From: Clostridium estertheticum
Lineage (GTDB): Bacteria > Bacillota > Clostridia > Clostridiales > Clostridiaceae
Length of the DNA: 64,000 nt
Direction: 5' to 3'
Assembly: GCF_011065935.2 (NCBI RefSeq)
Contig: NZ_JAAMNH020000001.1
Location: forward strand, 3,183,001 to 3,247,000
This document shows positions 50,980 to 60,413 of the stretch, piece by piece. The position numbers and the translations under genes were made by a program. Under the pieces are notes generated by a model. That model was not told where the DNA came from. It ran no database searches and saw only the letters and a list, made by a program, of their open reading frames with translations. Position 1 is the stretch's first letter. Each line of letters starts with the position of its first letter.

Positions 50980-52944
50980 ATGGAAAATAACTTCATGAAA
51001 ACCCAAATTAGAATTGGCTATTCCCCTCTTATGCAAACTCTCCCAAAGGTCTACGAGGATTTGGGATTTATGTGTGGTCTAGAGGTCCACCAACAACTAA
51101 AGACAGAAAAGAAACTTTTTTGTCACTGCAAGGCTGGTGTATATCAAAAGCATGGGCAATATGATGCCGAGATAGTAAGGCATATGAGACCTACTTTAAG
51201 CGAGATGGGTGGATACGATGGCACAGCACTCATGGAGTTTAAGACTAAAAAGAACATTGTGTACCGTATTGCCAATTTGACAACATGCACCTATGATATT
51301 GATGATACACCACCTTTTAAGATAAATCAGCAGGCTCTAGGAATTGCCTTAGAGGTTGCATTGCTTCTTAAAACAAATATTGTGGGGGAGTTACATATCA
51401 CTCGTAAACAATACCTAGATGGAAGTATACCCGCTGGCTTCCAGCGTACAGGCATAATCAGTATTGAAGGACAGATTCCTCTAAAAAATAAGACAATTAG
51501 AATCATTCAGCTAAGTATTGAAGAAGATTCTTGTCGTGAGATTTCAGACATTGGTCATGTTAGGGTTTACACTACTGATCGTTTGGGTATGCCACTTATA
51601 GAGACAGTTACTTATCCTGATATGAAAACTCCTGATGAAGCGGCTGAAGCTGCCAACTATATACGCTTTCTAAACCGTAGTACTGGTAAGGTAAGGACAG
51701 GCATTGGTGCTGCTCGCGCGGATGTTAATGTTAGTATCAATGGTGGGACCAGAGTAGAGATTAAAGGTGTATCTCATATAAGCTACATTCCTGAATTAGT
51801 TCACAATGAAGCTTATCGCCAAAAGAGTCTTTTGGAAATCCGTAATGATCTTATAAAAAGGATTCCAAACTTTGATCATTGGAAAATTAATCATGTAATT
51901 CTTAAGGGCGACAGCATTACAACAGTATCTAGAAGCTTTAGAGATAATTTAAGTATACAACATAAACTAGTTGGGGTTAACCTACCGGGTTTCAAAGACA
52001 TACTGTCATTCTTTACTGGGCCCGGTCGAATGTTCTCTGATGAAATTTCTGATAGATTGAAGGTTATTGCTTGTATAGATAAACCAAATATGACCCATTC
52101 AGAAGACTTTGATAATGTAAATCAGGATATTAATTTTGAATACCTTAGTAAATTACTTAATTCAAAGGTCAGTGATGCCCAAATTCTCTTCTGGGGCCCT
52201 GAGGATGATATTAACACTGCACTCGAGACTATTGAAGAACGTTGCAGGTTAGCCTTTAATGGAGTGCCTAATGAAACTCGTAAATCCTTTGCGAGTGGTA
52301 CTACTATGTTCGAACGTGTACTGCCAGGTGCCGATCGTATGTATCCTGACACAGATTCAGCACCTATTTCCATTAGTCAAGAACTTATTGATATTGCTGG
52401 AAGAAATTTGCCTATTGATGTTGACACTCAAATTACAAAGTTAAATAATTGGAATATACCAAGGGATACTTTTTTCTATATTCTCAGATACAATCTGGTA
52501 CCCCTTATAGTGAAGATTTGTGATGATTTTAATACCGAGCCTAAATTTGTAGCCACTCTATTGGGCCACAAAATTAAATATCTACAAGGAAAATTCAAAA
52601 CAGAATTGCCCTTTAATTTTGAAATAATTTATAAGCTTTTTGCCTTTGTAAAAGAGCAAGAAATAGAATCTGAGCTTATATACAAGATGCTACCCGTTAT
52701 CTATAAACAACCTAAAATGGAAATGAGGTATGTGTTAAAAAGTATTTGTTTTTCTAAGTGTAGTGCGGATAGTATCATTTCACTTATCCCAATTATGCAG
52801 GAAAGATTTAAAAGGCTGAAAAATACAAAAAATGTGGAAGCAGAGTTAAATTGGATTATGAAAAATCTACAAGAAAAAGCCATTGGAAATATGCCTCTCC
52901 ATGAACTTGCAATGGTAATTCGTAAAGGAGGCATAGGCAAATGA
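50980..52944 (+). CDS. gatE: Archaeal-type Glu-tRNA(Gln) amidotransferase subunit E (GatE)
   Basis: 654 residues, slightly longer than archaeal GatE. GatE is the kinase/transamidase half of GatDE, which converts Glu-tRNA(Gln) to Gln-tRNA(Gln). The N-terminal GatB-like cradle shows CGLEVHQQL (32-40) and FCHC (47-50), then RKQYLDGSIPAGFQRT and RADVNVSINGGTRVEIKG. A central AspRS-like insertion (GAD type, about 310-440) has ILSFFTGPGRMFSDEISDRL and ILFWGPEDD, followed by PGADRMYPDTDSAPI. This insertion separates GatE from bacterial GatB. A helical tail domain follows. Ten of the first eighteen arginines use CGT/CGC, unlike neighbours. GGAGG lies 11 bases before ATG. Confidence 0.93.
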   Translation: MENNFMKTQIRIGYSPLMQTLPKVYEDLGFMCGLEVHQQLKTEKKLFCHCKAGVYQKHGQYDAEIVRHMRPTLSEMGGYDGTALMEFKTKKNIVYRIANLTTCTYDIDDTPPFKINQQALGIALEVALLLKTNIVGELHITRKQYLDGSIPAGFQRTGIISIEGQIPLKNKTIRIIQLSIEEDSCREISDIGHVRVYTTDRLGMPLIETVTYPDMKTPDEAAEAANYIRFLNRSTGKVRTGIGAARADVNVSINGGTRVEIKGVSHISYIPELVHNEAYRQKSLLEIRNDLIKRIPNFDHWKINHVILKGDSITTVSRSFRDNLSIQHKLVGVNLPGFKDILSFFTGPGRMFSDEISDRLKVIACIDKPNMTHSEDFDNVNQDINFEYLSKLLNSKVSDAQILFWGPEDDINTALETIEERCRLAFNGVPNETRKSFASGTTMFERVLPGADRMYPDTDSAPISISQELIDIAGRNLPIDVDTQITKLNNWNIPRDTFFYILRYNLVPLIVKICDDFNTEPKFVATLLGHKIKYLQGKFKTELPFNFEIIYKLFAFVKEQEIESELIYKMLPVIYKQPKMEMRYVLKSICFSKCSADSIISLIPIMQERFKRLKNTKNVEAELNWIMKNLQEKAIGNMPLHELAMVIRKGGIGK

Positions 52945-54323
52945 GTGATATCTTAAAAGGCTACAAGGGCAAAGCACTAGAAGTTCTAAAAAACTTCAAC
53001 ATGCGCATCTGGAGCGAAGCTGCAATAATAACTACAAGAGGTGATTTTAAAGGGGTTTTACTTCCTCGCTCTGAAAATGATGATGATGTTCACATAGTAA
53101 TAAAGCTTGCCACTGGCTATAACATAGGAATAGCAGTGGATACGATACAAGATATGAAAGAATATAATTTCAAGGAAATACAATATAAAATTCCAGAAAG
53201 GGAGTTCCCAACCGCAAAGAACAAGCATAATATCAAGCTGCTAGGCACTGGAGGCACTATTGCCTCACGTCTTGATTACCGAACCGGAGCAGTTATTCCA
53301 GCATTTTCTCCTGGTGAATTGTATGGAGCGGTTCCTGAACTTGCAGATATTTGTAACCTAAGCACTGAGAAACTTTTCGCAGTTTTCTCTGAAAATATGG
53401 GACCATTTGAGTATAAGGTATTAGCTGAAGCTATTGGTGAGGAAATCAAAAAGGGTACTCATGGAATTATGATTGGTCATGGAACTGATACTATGAGTCA
53501 TACAGCAGCGGCTCTATCATTTATGGTACAAAACTCACCAATTCCAATTGTCATGGTAGGTTCTCAACGTTCTTCGGATAGACCTTCTTCAGATGCCACC
53601 CTAAACCTAATTCATGCTGCTAAAACTGCTACAGATTCGGATATTGCTGAGGTGATGGTATGTATGTTTGGACCAACATCTGATGAATATGGATTGTTAC
53701 ACCGTGGTACAAGGGTTCGTAAAATGCACTCTTCCTACCGTTCCACTTTCCGTACCATTGGAGACATTCCACTGGCAATGGTAGATAGACAAAAAATAAC
53801 TCCCCTGAGGCAAGATTACAATCACCGTCGAAATGACAGAAACGTAATTATAAATCCCGTATTTGAGGAGCGAGTATCCCTTTTGTACTATTATCCCAAC
53901 ATGAACCCTGATATAATCGATGCCATGGTTAATCTTGGTTATAAAGGAATTGTTATTGCTGGCACTGGTCTTGGGCATGTAAATAAACTGTTATATCCGG
54001 CTATAAAGCGCGCTGTACTAAAGGGAGTTGCCATTTATATGACAGTGCAGACATTGTGGGGATATGTAAACATGTTCGTGTATGATACCGGGCGGGATTT
54101 AATGACCATGGGAATGATACCTTCAGAAAATATGCTACCAGAAGTGGCCTACATAAAACTAGGGTGGGCACTTGGACAAACTTCTGACTTGGGTAAAGTT
54201 AAGGACATTATGCTAACACCTATTTGTAGTGAGATTACGGAGCGAGAGCCTTATAACGGATATCTAATCTACCAAGGAGGCATTCCTGAGGTAGAGGAAT
54301 TTATTAAAAAATTTCATAAATAG
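52941..54323 (+). CDS. gatD: Archaeal-type Glu-tRNA(Gln) amidotransferase subunit D (GatD)
   Basis: 460 residues. GatD is the glutaminase/asparaginase half that supplies ammonia to GatE. An N-terminal beta-barrel (to about residue 90) precedes an L-asparaginase-like domain. The catalytic set is Thr106 (LGTGGTIAS), Thr182-Asp183 (GHGTDTMS) and Lys261 (RGTRVRKMHSS), nearly the spacing known for archaeal GatD (76, 77 and 155 against 76, 77 and 153). The N-terminal domain and the RVRKMHSSYRSTF segment argue for GatD rather than plain asparaginase. The ATG overlaps the gatE stop (ATGA), so they are coupled. Arginine codons are mostly CGN. Confidence 0.93.
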   Translation: MSDILKGYKGKALEVLKNFNMRIWSEAAIITTRGDFKGVLLPRSENDDDVHIVIKLATGYNIGIAVDTIQDMKEYNFKEIQYKIPEREFPTAKNKHNIKLLGTGGTIASRLDYRTGAVIPAFSPGELYGAVPELADICNLSTEKLFAVFSENMGPFEYKVLAEAIGEEIKKGTHGIMIGHGTDTMSHTAAALSFMVQNSPIPIVMVGSQRSSDRPSSDATLNLIHAAKTATDSDIAEVMVCMFGPTSDEYGLLHRGTRVRKMHSSYRSTFRTIGDIPLAMVDRQKITPLRQDYNHRRNDRNVIINPVFEERVSLLYYYPNMNPDIIDAMVNLGYKGIVIAGTGLGHVNKLLYPAIKRAVLKGVAIYMTVQTLWGYVNMFVYDTGRDLMTMGMIPSENMLPEVAYIKLGWALGQTSDLGKVKDIMLTPICSEITEREPYNGYLIYQGGIPEVEEFIKKFHK

Positions 54324-54423
54324 TTGGAGTCAAAACCACCTTGCATATTTTAGCTATATTTAGGTCATTATAATATTTGAATAGATTTAACAAAAAAAAT
54401 ATATGTGAAAGGTAGTGGTTTAT

Positions 54424-54579
54424 ATGGGATTTTTACGTTGGATAGGCGGAATAGTAGTATTCTTTTGGGCTCTAGGCCTTATATTTAGAATTGGTGGCAG
54501 TATGATTCATCTGCTACTTATAGTAGCTGCAATAGTTTTTATCGTGGATCTGTTTCTCGGAAAAAGAAGAACTTCATAA
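54424..54579 (+). CDS. lmo0937-type small membrane protein, copy 1
   Basis: 51 residues: MGFLRWIGGIVVFFWALGLI then a second helix (LLLIVAAIVFIVDLFLG) and a basic tail KRRTS. Two membrane helices. GAAAGG lies upstream of ATG. The function of this family is unknown. It starts 100 bp after gatD and has a paralogue next to it. Confidence 0.82.
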   Translation: MGFLRWIGGIVVFFWALGLIFRIGGSMIHLLLIVAAIVFIVDLFLGKRRTS

Positions 54580-54810
54580 ACTATTATGATAATCGCTTAT
54601 GACTCAATTTAAGCACTTTTTTAAAAATAAAAAATAATGCTAACACTATAGTAGTAAAAATCAAATAAGTATATTTGTGCTTAAGCAAGTATGCTTATTT
54701 TTCTATTACTTCGTAGAAAAGTATTAATATATTGTAAATATATAAGTTTATTGGTATAATAGCCTCACATATATATTAAGTAAATACATATGTGAAGGGT
54801 AGTGTTGTAG

Positions 54811-54963
54811 ATGGGGTTTTTACGCTGGATAGGTGGAATAGTAGTATTATTTTGGGTTTTAGGGCTTATATTTAGGATTGGTGGCGGATTGATTCACACT
54901 TTACTTGTAGTCGCTGCAATAGTGTTTATTGTAGATATGATTTCAGGAAAAAGAATAAGATAG
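54811..54963 (+). CDS. lmo0937-type small membrane protein, copy 2
   Basis: 50 residues, about 80 percent identical to copy 1 by eye (MGFLRWIGGIVVLFWVLGLI, IHTLLVVAAIVFIVDMISG, KRIR). The sequences just before both starts are alike (TGTGAAAGGTAGTG and TGTGAAGGGTAGTG), so this is a tandem duplication that included the leader. Confidence 0.82.
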   Translation: MGFLRWIGGIVVLFWVLGLIFRIGGGLIHTLLVVAAIVFIVDMISGKRIR

Positions 54964-55043
54964 TGAACTATTCTATTAATCATATTTTTAATTAAAATTC
55001 ACAACTTTTTAAAAAAAACAAAAGTTGCCTGTATAATAGAAAG

Positions 55044-55087
55044 ATGGAGTAAGTATATTTGTTTTTAAGCAAATACACTTACTCCAT
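55044..55087. terminator. Bidirectional terminator
   Basis: An 18-base arm (55044-55061) pairs with 55070-55087 with one mismatch. It lies after membrane peptide copy 2 and touches the stop of the converging 101-residue gene. Confidence 0.8.
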
Positions 55088-55392
55088 TATAATTTCACCT
55101 TTTTAGCAATTCCAGTATATAAATGTTCAAGGTATTCTATATTAACGTCTTGATTTTTCAACATATCTATTCTACTTTTAGCCTTATTTAGACTTTCATT
55201 TGCTTCTTCAAAGTCCTTTTGCTTTATACAGGAACTTGCATATTCTAATAAATAATCAACTTTTATCACCACTTGTGCTAAATCTTCTTTATCCTCGTTT
55301 ACTAGTTTAATCAATAAAGAGTATATCTGGGCGGAACCCTTTGCCTTAAAATTATATAAAAGATCATTATTTCTACTATTTTTTTTTGCCAT
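55087..55392 (-). CDS. Hypothetical helical protein
   Basis: 101 residues from the ATG at 55390-55392, nine bases after GAGG; an upstream ATG lacks a ribosome binding site. It starts MAKKNSRNNDLLYNFKAKGS and continues as amphipathic helices (LLEYASSCIKQKDFEEANESLNKAKSRIDML) resembling a tetratricopeptide-like hairpin. No firm family. Confidence 0.72.
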   Translation of the reverse strand: MAKKNSRNNDLLYNFKAKGSAQIYSLLIKLVNEDKEDLAQVVIKVDYLLEYASSCIKQKDFEEANESLNKAKSRIDMLKNQDVNIEYLEHLYTGIAKKVKL

Positions 55393-55481
55393 ATTTAATA
55401 CCTCACTATATTGTGTCAATATCATAATCTATATTATATAATAGTTTCACGTTAAATAACAGGGCTATTTATTTTATCCTA

Positions 55482-56426
55482 TTAACTGCATACGTATATA
55501 TGTCTTGTAAAGGTTCCTTTTGACACAGTGCATCTTTCATCTATTTTAAACCCCACAGAGGTTATTTGCTGCTCCATATCATCAAAAGTAATGATTACCA
55601 TTCTATCTGCTATTCGACGGGTACTTTCCATAATAGCTAACTGCTCCTCTGCGGTAATTTGAGTAAATATGCCATAGGGAAGATCAACGATGGCCACATT
55701 AAATTTATTTTGGATGTCATTCATGTCACCGATAGTTATTACATCTTCATATCCAAAATACCGAAGGTTTGCCTTGGCATTTTTACCTATGTATGGGTTT
55801 ATTTCATAACCTTTAATATTAATTCCAATTGAGATAGCTTCAATTAGTACTGTTCCAATGCCACAACAAGGATCGACAACACTACAATCTAGATTATTAC
55901 CTACAGCTATATTAACAAGGGCCCTACAAACATTCACCTTTAGAGCATTAGAATAAGAAAAAGGCTTTTTATTATGAAATAACCAATCAGAGGCATTGCT
56001 TTCACATTCACCAAATATCCATTTATTATCTACTTTTGTGATACCAAAAGTTATTTCAGGATTTTTCATTTCAGCTTCTCCCAGTATATTAAAGCCTATT
56101 TCAAATTCAATGCTACGTCCTTCATGAAAGCCCATGATTTCATCAGTGGCATTGATATAAGTAACCTTATAATTTACACTAGCCAGTTTGTCCATAACAA
56201 TTTGATCAATAATTTGCTTCATTGTTTGTCCAATATACATTATGGAAATGCACTTTTTTATAAAAGGACTTCTAGAGAGATCCACGTAGATATCAGAAAA
56301 TAAGTGTTTTTCATGGAGTGGTTTATTAAAAAGACATTTTATTTCCATTTTACATAGACTTTCTTCATCTTTGGAATAATTTGTTGTATATAAGTAATTG
56401 TTATCCTTTTGTACTAGCTGAAACAT
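55482..56426 (-). CDS. Putative RNA methyltransferase (UPF0020/Trm11-like)
   Basis: 314 residues. A poorly conserved N-terminal half, possibly a degenerate THUMP-like RNA-binding region, precedes a Rossmann methylase domain: SAM motif VVDPCCGIGTVLIEA, the acidic residue in IKGYEINPY, and the catalytic motif VDLPYGIF in place of (D/N)PPY. This pattern is that of Trm11/TrmG10 guanine-N2 tRNA methylases and YpsC/RlmL relatives. The target is unknown. ATG with GAAAGGAAGG upstream. Confidence 0.8.
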   Translation of the reverse strand: MFQLVQKDNNYLYTTNYSKDEESLCKMEIKCLFNKPLHEKHLFSDIYVDLSRSPFIKKCISIMYIGQTMKQIIDQIVMDKLASVNYKVTYINATDEIMGFHEGRSIEFEIGFNILGEAEMKNPEITFGITKVDNKWIFGECESNASDWLFHNKKPFSYSNALKVNVCRALVNIAVGNNLDCSVVDPCCGIGTVLIEAISIGINIKGYEINPYIGKNAKANLRYFGYEDVITIGDMNDIQNKFNVAIVDLPYGIFTQITAEEQLAIMESTRRIADRMVIITFDDMEQQITSVGFKIDERCTVSKGTFTRHIYVCS

Positions 56427-56457
56427 TAAAGCGCACCTTCCTTTCTACAATATAAAA

Positions 56458-56476
56458 ACCACCTTATAAAGGTGGT
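56458..56476 (-). terminator. Hairpin with U-run between hydrolase and methylase genes
   Basis: ACCACCTT (56458-56465) and AAGGTGGT (56469-56476) form a perfect 8-bp stem; on the minus strand it is followed by a U5 run. It could end the upstream hydrolase message or attenuate the methylase gene, whose start is 32 bases on. Confidence 0.65.
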
Positions 56477-56597
56477 ACGTTATTTATATTTTTACTTATA
56501 GTATCAGTATATCACAATACTTAGGGATTATTTGAACTTTTGTGAAAATTGTTTAACTATCCCTTCCGAAATTTTCTTGTGAATATTATCTGCTGTG

Positions 56598-57506
56598 CTA
56601 GATTATGTTTATAGCTTTTAAAAACCCATCAACTTTTTTTTCATATTCATCTTTGTTCTTCCAATATGCTTCCGCGTGACCGGTACTGGGTGCAATATAT
56701 ATTTCTTTATAGCCCTTCTTTACTGCGTACATTTGATTACACATAAAAGTAGGCACATAATCATCTTCTTCACCATGAATAAACAATATTGGAATTTCTA
56801 CTTCAGGTAGAGTAGTTATAGGTGAAACATCTTTGAATTCCCATCCAACTCTAATTTTACTTATTTTACTTGCTAATTTTACTAAAGGAAGCTTTTTTAT
56901 ATTATAATCTTTTTCTAATCTATGTTTAAACAAATCTTGTGCATCAGAGTATCCACAGTCATCTATACAAAAGCTAATTCGCGGGTCTATTGCAATATTT
57001 TGAAGAGCTATACCAGCGCCCATAGACTCGCCAAGCAAACCAACTATAATATCCTTTCCTAATTTATCAAATATCCAATCTGTGCATTTTTTCAAATCAA
57101 ACTTTTCGTAATAACCATAGGAAGTATTTTTCCCACCACTTAAGCCATGATTTCTATGATCATAAATAAAAACAGAAAAGCCTCTTTTTAAAAACATATC
57201 CATGTATTTTACAGAACCATATAAACTCCAAGTTATTCCATGACATAAAATTATAGTTTTTTTTGAATCTTTATTTGGAAAGAAGAAACCATGAATTTTA
57301 TAACCATAATTTGAATCTAGATATACTTCTTGTTTTTCCAAGTTATTAAATCCCTCTACTTCTATTTTACCTTTTTCTATTTCATAATCGTAGGTATAAT
57401 TATATTTTGCAACTTTAGGAGATATAATAATACTAGAAAAGTGCCAACCTACTATAATAATAGCAATAATAATTAAAATTAATATAAAAATCAGTGTTTT
57501 TACCAT
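56598..57506 (-). CDS. Membrane-anchored alpha/beta hydrolase
   Basis: 302 residues. An N-terminal membrane helix (LIFILILIIIAIIIVG) anchors an alpha/beta hydrolase domain. Visible elements are the oxyanion loop LCHGITWSLYGS, the nucleophile Ser161 in LLGESMGAG, an acid in FIHGEEDDYVP and the histidine in PSTGHAEAYW. The layout is of the YqkD/BAAT-like serine hydrolases. Substrate unknown. ATG with AAAAGGGAGA upstream. Confidence 0.88.
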   Translation of the reverse strand: MVKTLIFILILIIIAIIIVGWHFSSIIISPKVAKYNYTYDYEIEKGKIEVEGFNNLEKQEVYLDSNYGYKIHGFFFPNKDSKKTIILCHGITWSLYGSVKYMDMFLKRGFSVFIYDHRNHGLSGGKNTSYGYYEKFDLKKCTDWIFDKLGKDIIVGLLGESMGAGIALQNIAIDPRISFCIDDCGYSDAQDLFKHRLEKDYNIKKLPLVKLASKISKIRVGWEFKDVSPITTLPEVEIPILFIHGEEDDYVPTFMCNQMYAVKKGYKEIYIAPSTGHAEAYWKNKDEYEKKVDGFLKAINII

Positions 57507-57610
57507 CTTAAAATCTCCCTTTTTAATCCGATTTACATTCTTATTATAGACATGTCTCCAAATAAAGTAAATAAGAACAAAATAAATTCTGTAGAATCTT
57601 ATGGATAACC

Positions 57611-57644
57611 TAAAAGTCCTTATATTTTACTATAAGGACTTTTA
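57611..57644 (-). terminator. Terminator of the secreted pullulanase gene
   Basis: TAAAAGTCCTTATA (57611-57624) and TATAAGGACTTTTA (57631-57644), a perfect 14-bp stem with a 6-nt loop, 25 nt after the stop. Confidence 0.8.
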
Positions 57645-57668
57645 AAAAATATACAATATGTTGTAATT

Positions 57669-60413
57669 CTAAGCTTTCTTTCTACCCTTTAAAAACAATA
57701 TTATGTAAGTAACTCCACATAATGCAAGTATAGTATAAATCCAAAAGGGTAAGGATGTAAATATATTCTCAGATGCATTATAAATTATAATTGAACTGAG
57801 TGCAGGTACTACTAATAAATCACCCTTAAATTGTTTTATAGTTTTAACACCTGATTTTTCTCCATTTACTACAATATTCCACGTGCTTTTCTTAGATAAT
57901 TTAATGGTTATATCTTCTCTATTTGCATTAAAAGCTACTACGATGTCAGACCAAGTATCCATATTAGCATTGTGAGCTATTTCATATGCTACCACGTTTT
58001 CTGGAGCTGCTAAAAATTTTAAATTTTGTTTAATCATTTCCGCTGAAGTCATTCTGAAAGCAGGATGTTCCTTTCTTAACTTTATCAAACCTTTGAAATA
58101 ATTAACTGTGTCAACGTTTTTAGATTTTAGTGTCCAATCTAGCTTATTTACAGTATCATTAGACTTATATGAGTTATTATTTCCACCTTTTGTTCTTAAA
58201 AACTCCTGTCCCGCTTGAAAGAAGGGAATACCTTGTGACGTAAGCACAATAGAATCTGCCATTTTGTGCATCTTTAATCTTATTTCATTACTATCCTTTG
58301 GGTTTGTTAAAAGTAGTTTATCCCATAATGTATTATTATCGTGAGCCTCGGCATAAGTTACAGATTGAAGCGGGGCAATCTTTCCCCAGGTTTTTATAAA
58401 ACTCGAATAATCAATTCCTCCAACTATTCCTCTTTTAATATCTGCCTCTCCATAAGCATTACCATTCACAAAACCCTTGGCCTTTGCATCGAATACACTA
58501 CCTTTTATGCCATCTCTTATAGTATCGTTGAAAAGTGATATTTCAGGCATTTTACTGGCATTTTTTTGTGTTGCTTTTGCATCGTTTAAAAGAGTGGTAC
58601 CCATATCCCATCCTTCTCCAATAATGAGAATTGATGGATCTAAACTGCTTAGTTTTTTCCTGATTTCATTCATTGTCTTTATATCAAGTAGGCCCATAAG
58701 GTCAAATCTAAATCCATCTAAATTATATTCTTTTGCCCAATACATCACAGAATCCACAATGAATTTCCTTGCCATTACATTTTCTGAAGCAATGGTATTT
58801 CCACAACCACTCTCATTTGAAACCGCACCATCTTTATCGTATCTAAAGTAATACCCAGGTACTAATTTATTAAAATTAGAATCATTGCTACTATACATAT
58901 GATTATAAACTACGTCCATATTTACCCTTAATCCATTGTCGTGAAGAGATTGTACTGCTTGTTTTAATTCTCTAACCCTCGCAACCGGATTGTATGGGTC
59001 AGTTGAATAACTTCCTTCAGGCGCATTGTAGTTTTTAGGATCATAGCCCCAGTTATATTGTGCCTTAGTTGACGTTTCATCCACACTAGCGTAATCAAAT
59101 ATTGGCATAAGTTCCACATGTGTCACTCCTAAATCCTTTATATAATCAACACCTGTCCGCTTACCATCAGTTCCTTTTGTTCCTTTTTCAGTAAAAGCCA
59201 AATATTTTCCTTTGTTTTCCATGCCACTGTTTTTGTCTATAGAAAAGTCTCTAACGTGTAATTCGTATATAATAGCATCATTTAAATTTGTAAAATTAGG
59301 CTTTTCACCTGGATTCCATGTTTCAGGATTTGTTCCCTTTAAGTCTATAACCGCACCTTTGTCTCCGTTTGCAGCCACAGAACGAGCATAAGGATCCACA
59401 GCTTCTGTCCAAACGCCCCCAATATTAACTTTATATGTATAAAAAACATTCTTTTGATCTCCATTTAAGTCAAGAGTCCAAGTTCCCTTTTCACCTTTTT
59501 TCATACTAGAGTCAATTCCGCTTTTATCATTCCACTTTTCATAGGTTACAAGCTTTACCTCAGTTGCTGTTGGCGCCCATACCCTAAAGCTTGTTTTACT
59601 TTTGGAATAAGTATTGCCTAAATCATTTCCTTCATAATAAAACAATTTTTCGAAACCTGCACTTTTCATTACATCTCCAAACACCACTTCCTTATCCGGG
59701 AAGCCTAACTTTGAGACTGTAAATTTTTTACTTAGGTTCACATTTTCACTAAGCTCTATTTTGGCAACTGTTGTAGTACCCATTGTTACTTGATCACTTG
59801 TTACTTTTTTTATAGTTAAATTTTCTCCATCTGACTTAACTGTAATTCCCTCATTCCCTTGTGATGTAAATGGAAATGCTACGTTTGTTTCTATGCTTAT
59901 GCTATTCATGTCATCTATTTTTGCAACTGTAAATTCACCTGGTTTCTCTATTGCAGTTACAGGAATTACTGGCAATTTGGTATCTACTGAATTAGCTTCG
60001 GCTAGAGAATAATATACTTTAGGGTCCCCTCCTTTAAGCCAAACTTCTCCAACCCTATTATTAAATTGCTGTATAAATCTATCATCAACAGTGTCTTTTT
60101 CCCCTTCATCCGTGCGCACAATAAATCCTACTTTATTAAGATCTCCATCAAAGTTAGTTTCACAGATCTGACCAAATTCGTCCTTGCCATTAAATTCAAA
60201 CTTACTTCCATCTTTTTTATCGGGCCACATCCACATGTTCCATTTTAAATCACTGGCTGTGGTTTTAGCATAATGGACAATTATCTTTGTTTTGCCATTT
60301 TGGGCAAAAGTTTGAACACTGGGCATTAATAAAAGCAATTCTGTAATAACTAAAACTGCCGCAAGAAAAATGCTAAGTGTCTTACTTTTGTTCGTCCCTA
60401 TCTTGAAGTTCAT
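57669..60413 (-). CDS. Secreted, membrane-anchored type I pullulanase
   Basis: 914 residues. A signal peptide (SIFLAAVLVITELLLLMPS then VQTFAQ) is followed by a CBM41/PUD starch-binding domain (IIVHYAKTTASDLKWNMWMW), a linker domain to about 260, a CBM48 (SKTSFRVWAPTATEVKLVTYE) and the GH13 barrel with YNWGYDP, nucleophile Asp571 (GFRFDLMGLLD), GEGWDMG and EAHDNNTLWDK. A C-terminal helix (LPFWIYTILALCGVTYIILFL) with a basic tail keeps it on the cell. It debranches starch or pullulan outside, complementing the cytoplasmic enzyme at 23.9-25.8 kb. Confidence 0.94.
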   Translation of the reverse strand: MNFKIGTNKSKTLSIFLAAVLVITELLLLMPSVQTFAQNGKTKIIVHYAKTTASDLKWNMWMWPDKKDGSKFEFNGKDEFGQICETNFDGDLNKVGFIVRTDEGEKDTVDDRFIQQFNNRVGEVWLKGGDPKVYYSLAEANSVDTKLPVIPVTAIEKPGEFTVAKIDDMNSISIETNVAFPFTSQGNEGITVKSDGENLTIKKVTSDQVTMGTTTVAKIELSENVNLSKKFTVSKLGFPDKEVVFGDVMKSAGFEKLFYYEGNDLGNTYSKSKTSFRVWAPTATEVKLVTYEKWNDKSGIDSSMKKGEKGTWTLDLNGDQKNVFYTYKVNIGGVWTEAVDPYARSVAANGDKGAVIDLKGTNPETWNPGEKPNFTNLNDAIIYELHVRDFSIDKNSGMENKGKYLAFTEKGTKGTDGKRTGVDYIKDLGVTHVELMPIFDYASVDETSTKAQYNWGYDPKNYNAPEGSYSTDPYNPVARVRELKQAVQSLHDNGLRVNMDVVYNHMYSSNDSNFNKLVPGYYFRYDKDGAVSNESGCGNTIASENVMARKFIVDSVMYWAKEYNLDGFRFDLMGLLDIKTMNEIRKKLSSLDPSILIIGEGWDMGTTLLNDAKATQKNASKMPEISLFNDTIRDGIKGSVFDAKAKGFVNGNAYGEADIKRGIVGGIDYSSFIKTWGKIAPLQSVTYAEAHDNNTLWDKLLLTNPKDSNEIRLKMHKMADSIVLTSQGIPFFQAGQEFLRTKGGNNNSYKSNDTVNKLDWTLKSKNVDTVNYFKGLIKLRKEHPAFRMTSAEMIKQNLKFLAAPENVVAYEIAHNANMDTWSDIVVAFNANREDITIKLSKKSTWNIVVNGEKSGVKTIKQFKGDLLVVPALSSIIIYNASENIFTSLPFWIYTILALCGVTYIILFLKGRKKA

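Noticed and set aside
52941..54323. GatD as a simple L-asparaginase
   Set aside because: The extra N-terminal domain, the coupling to gatE and the GatD-like lysine segment favour GatD.
56440..56490. GGTGGTACG on the plus strand as part of a T-box leader
   Set aside because: No specifier stem, no downstream plus-strand gene, and the hairpin works as a minus-strand terminator.
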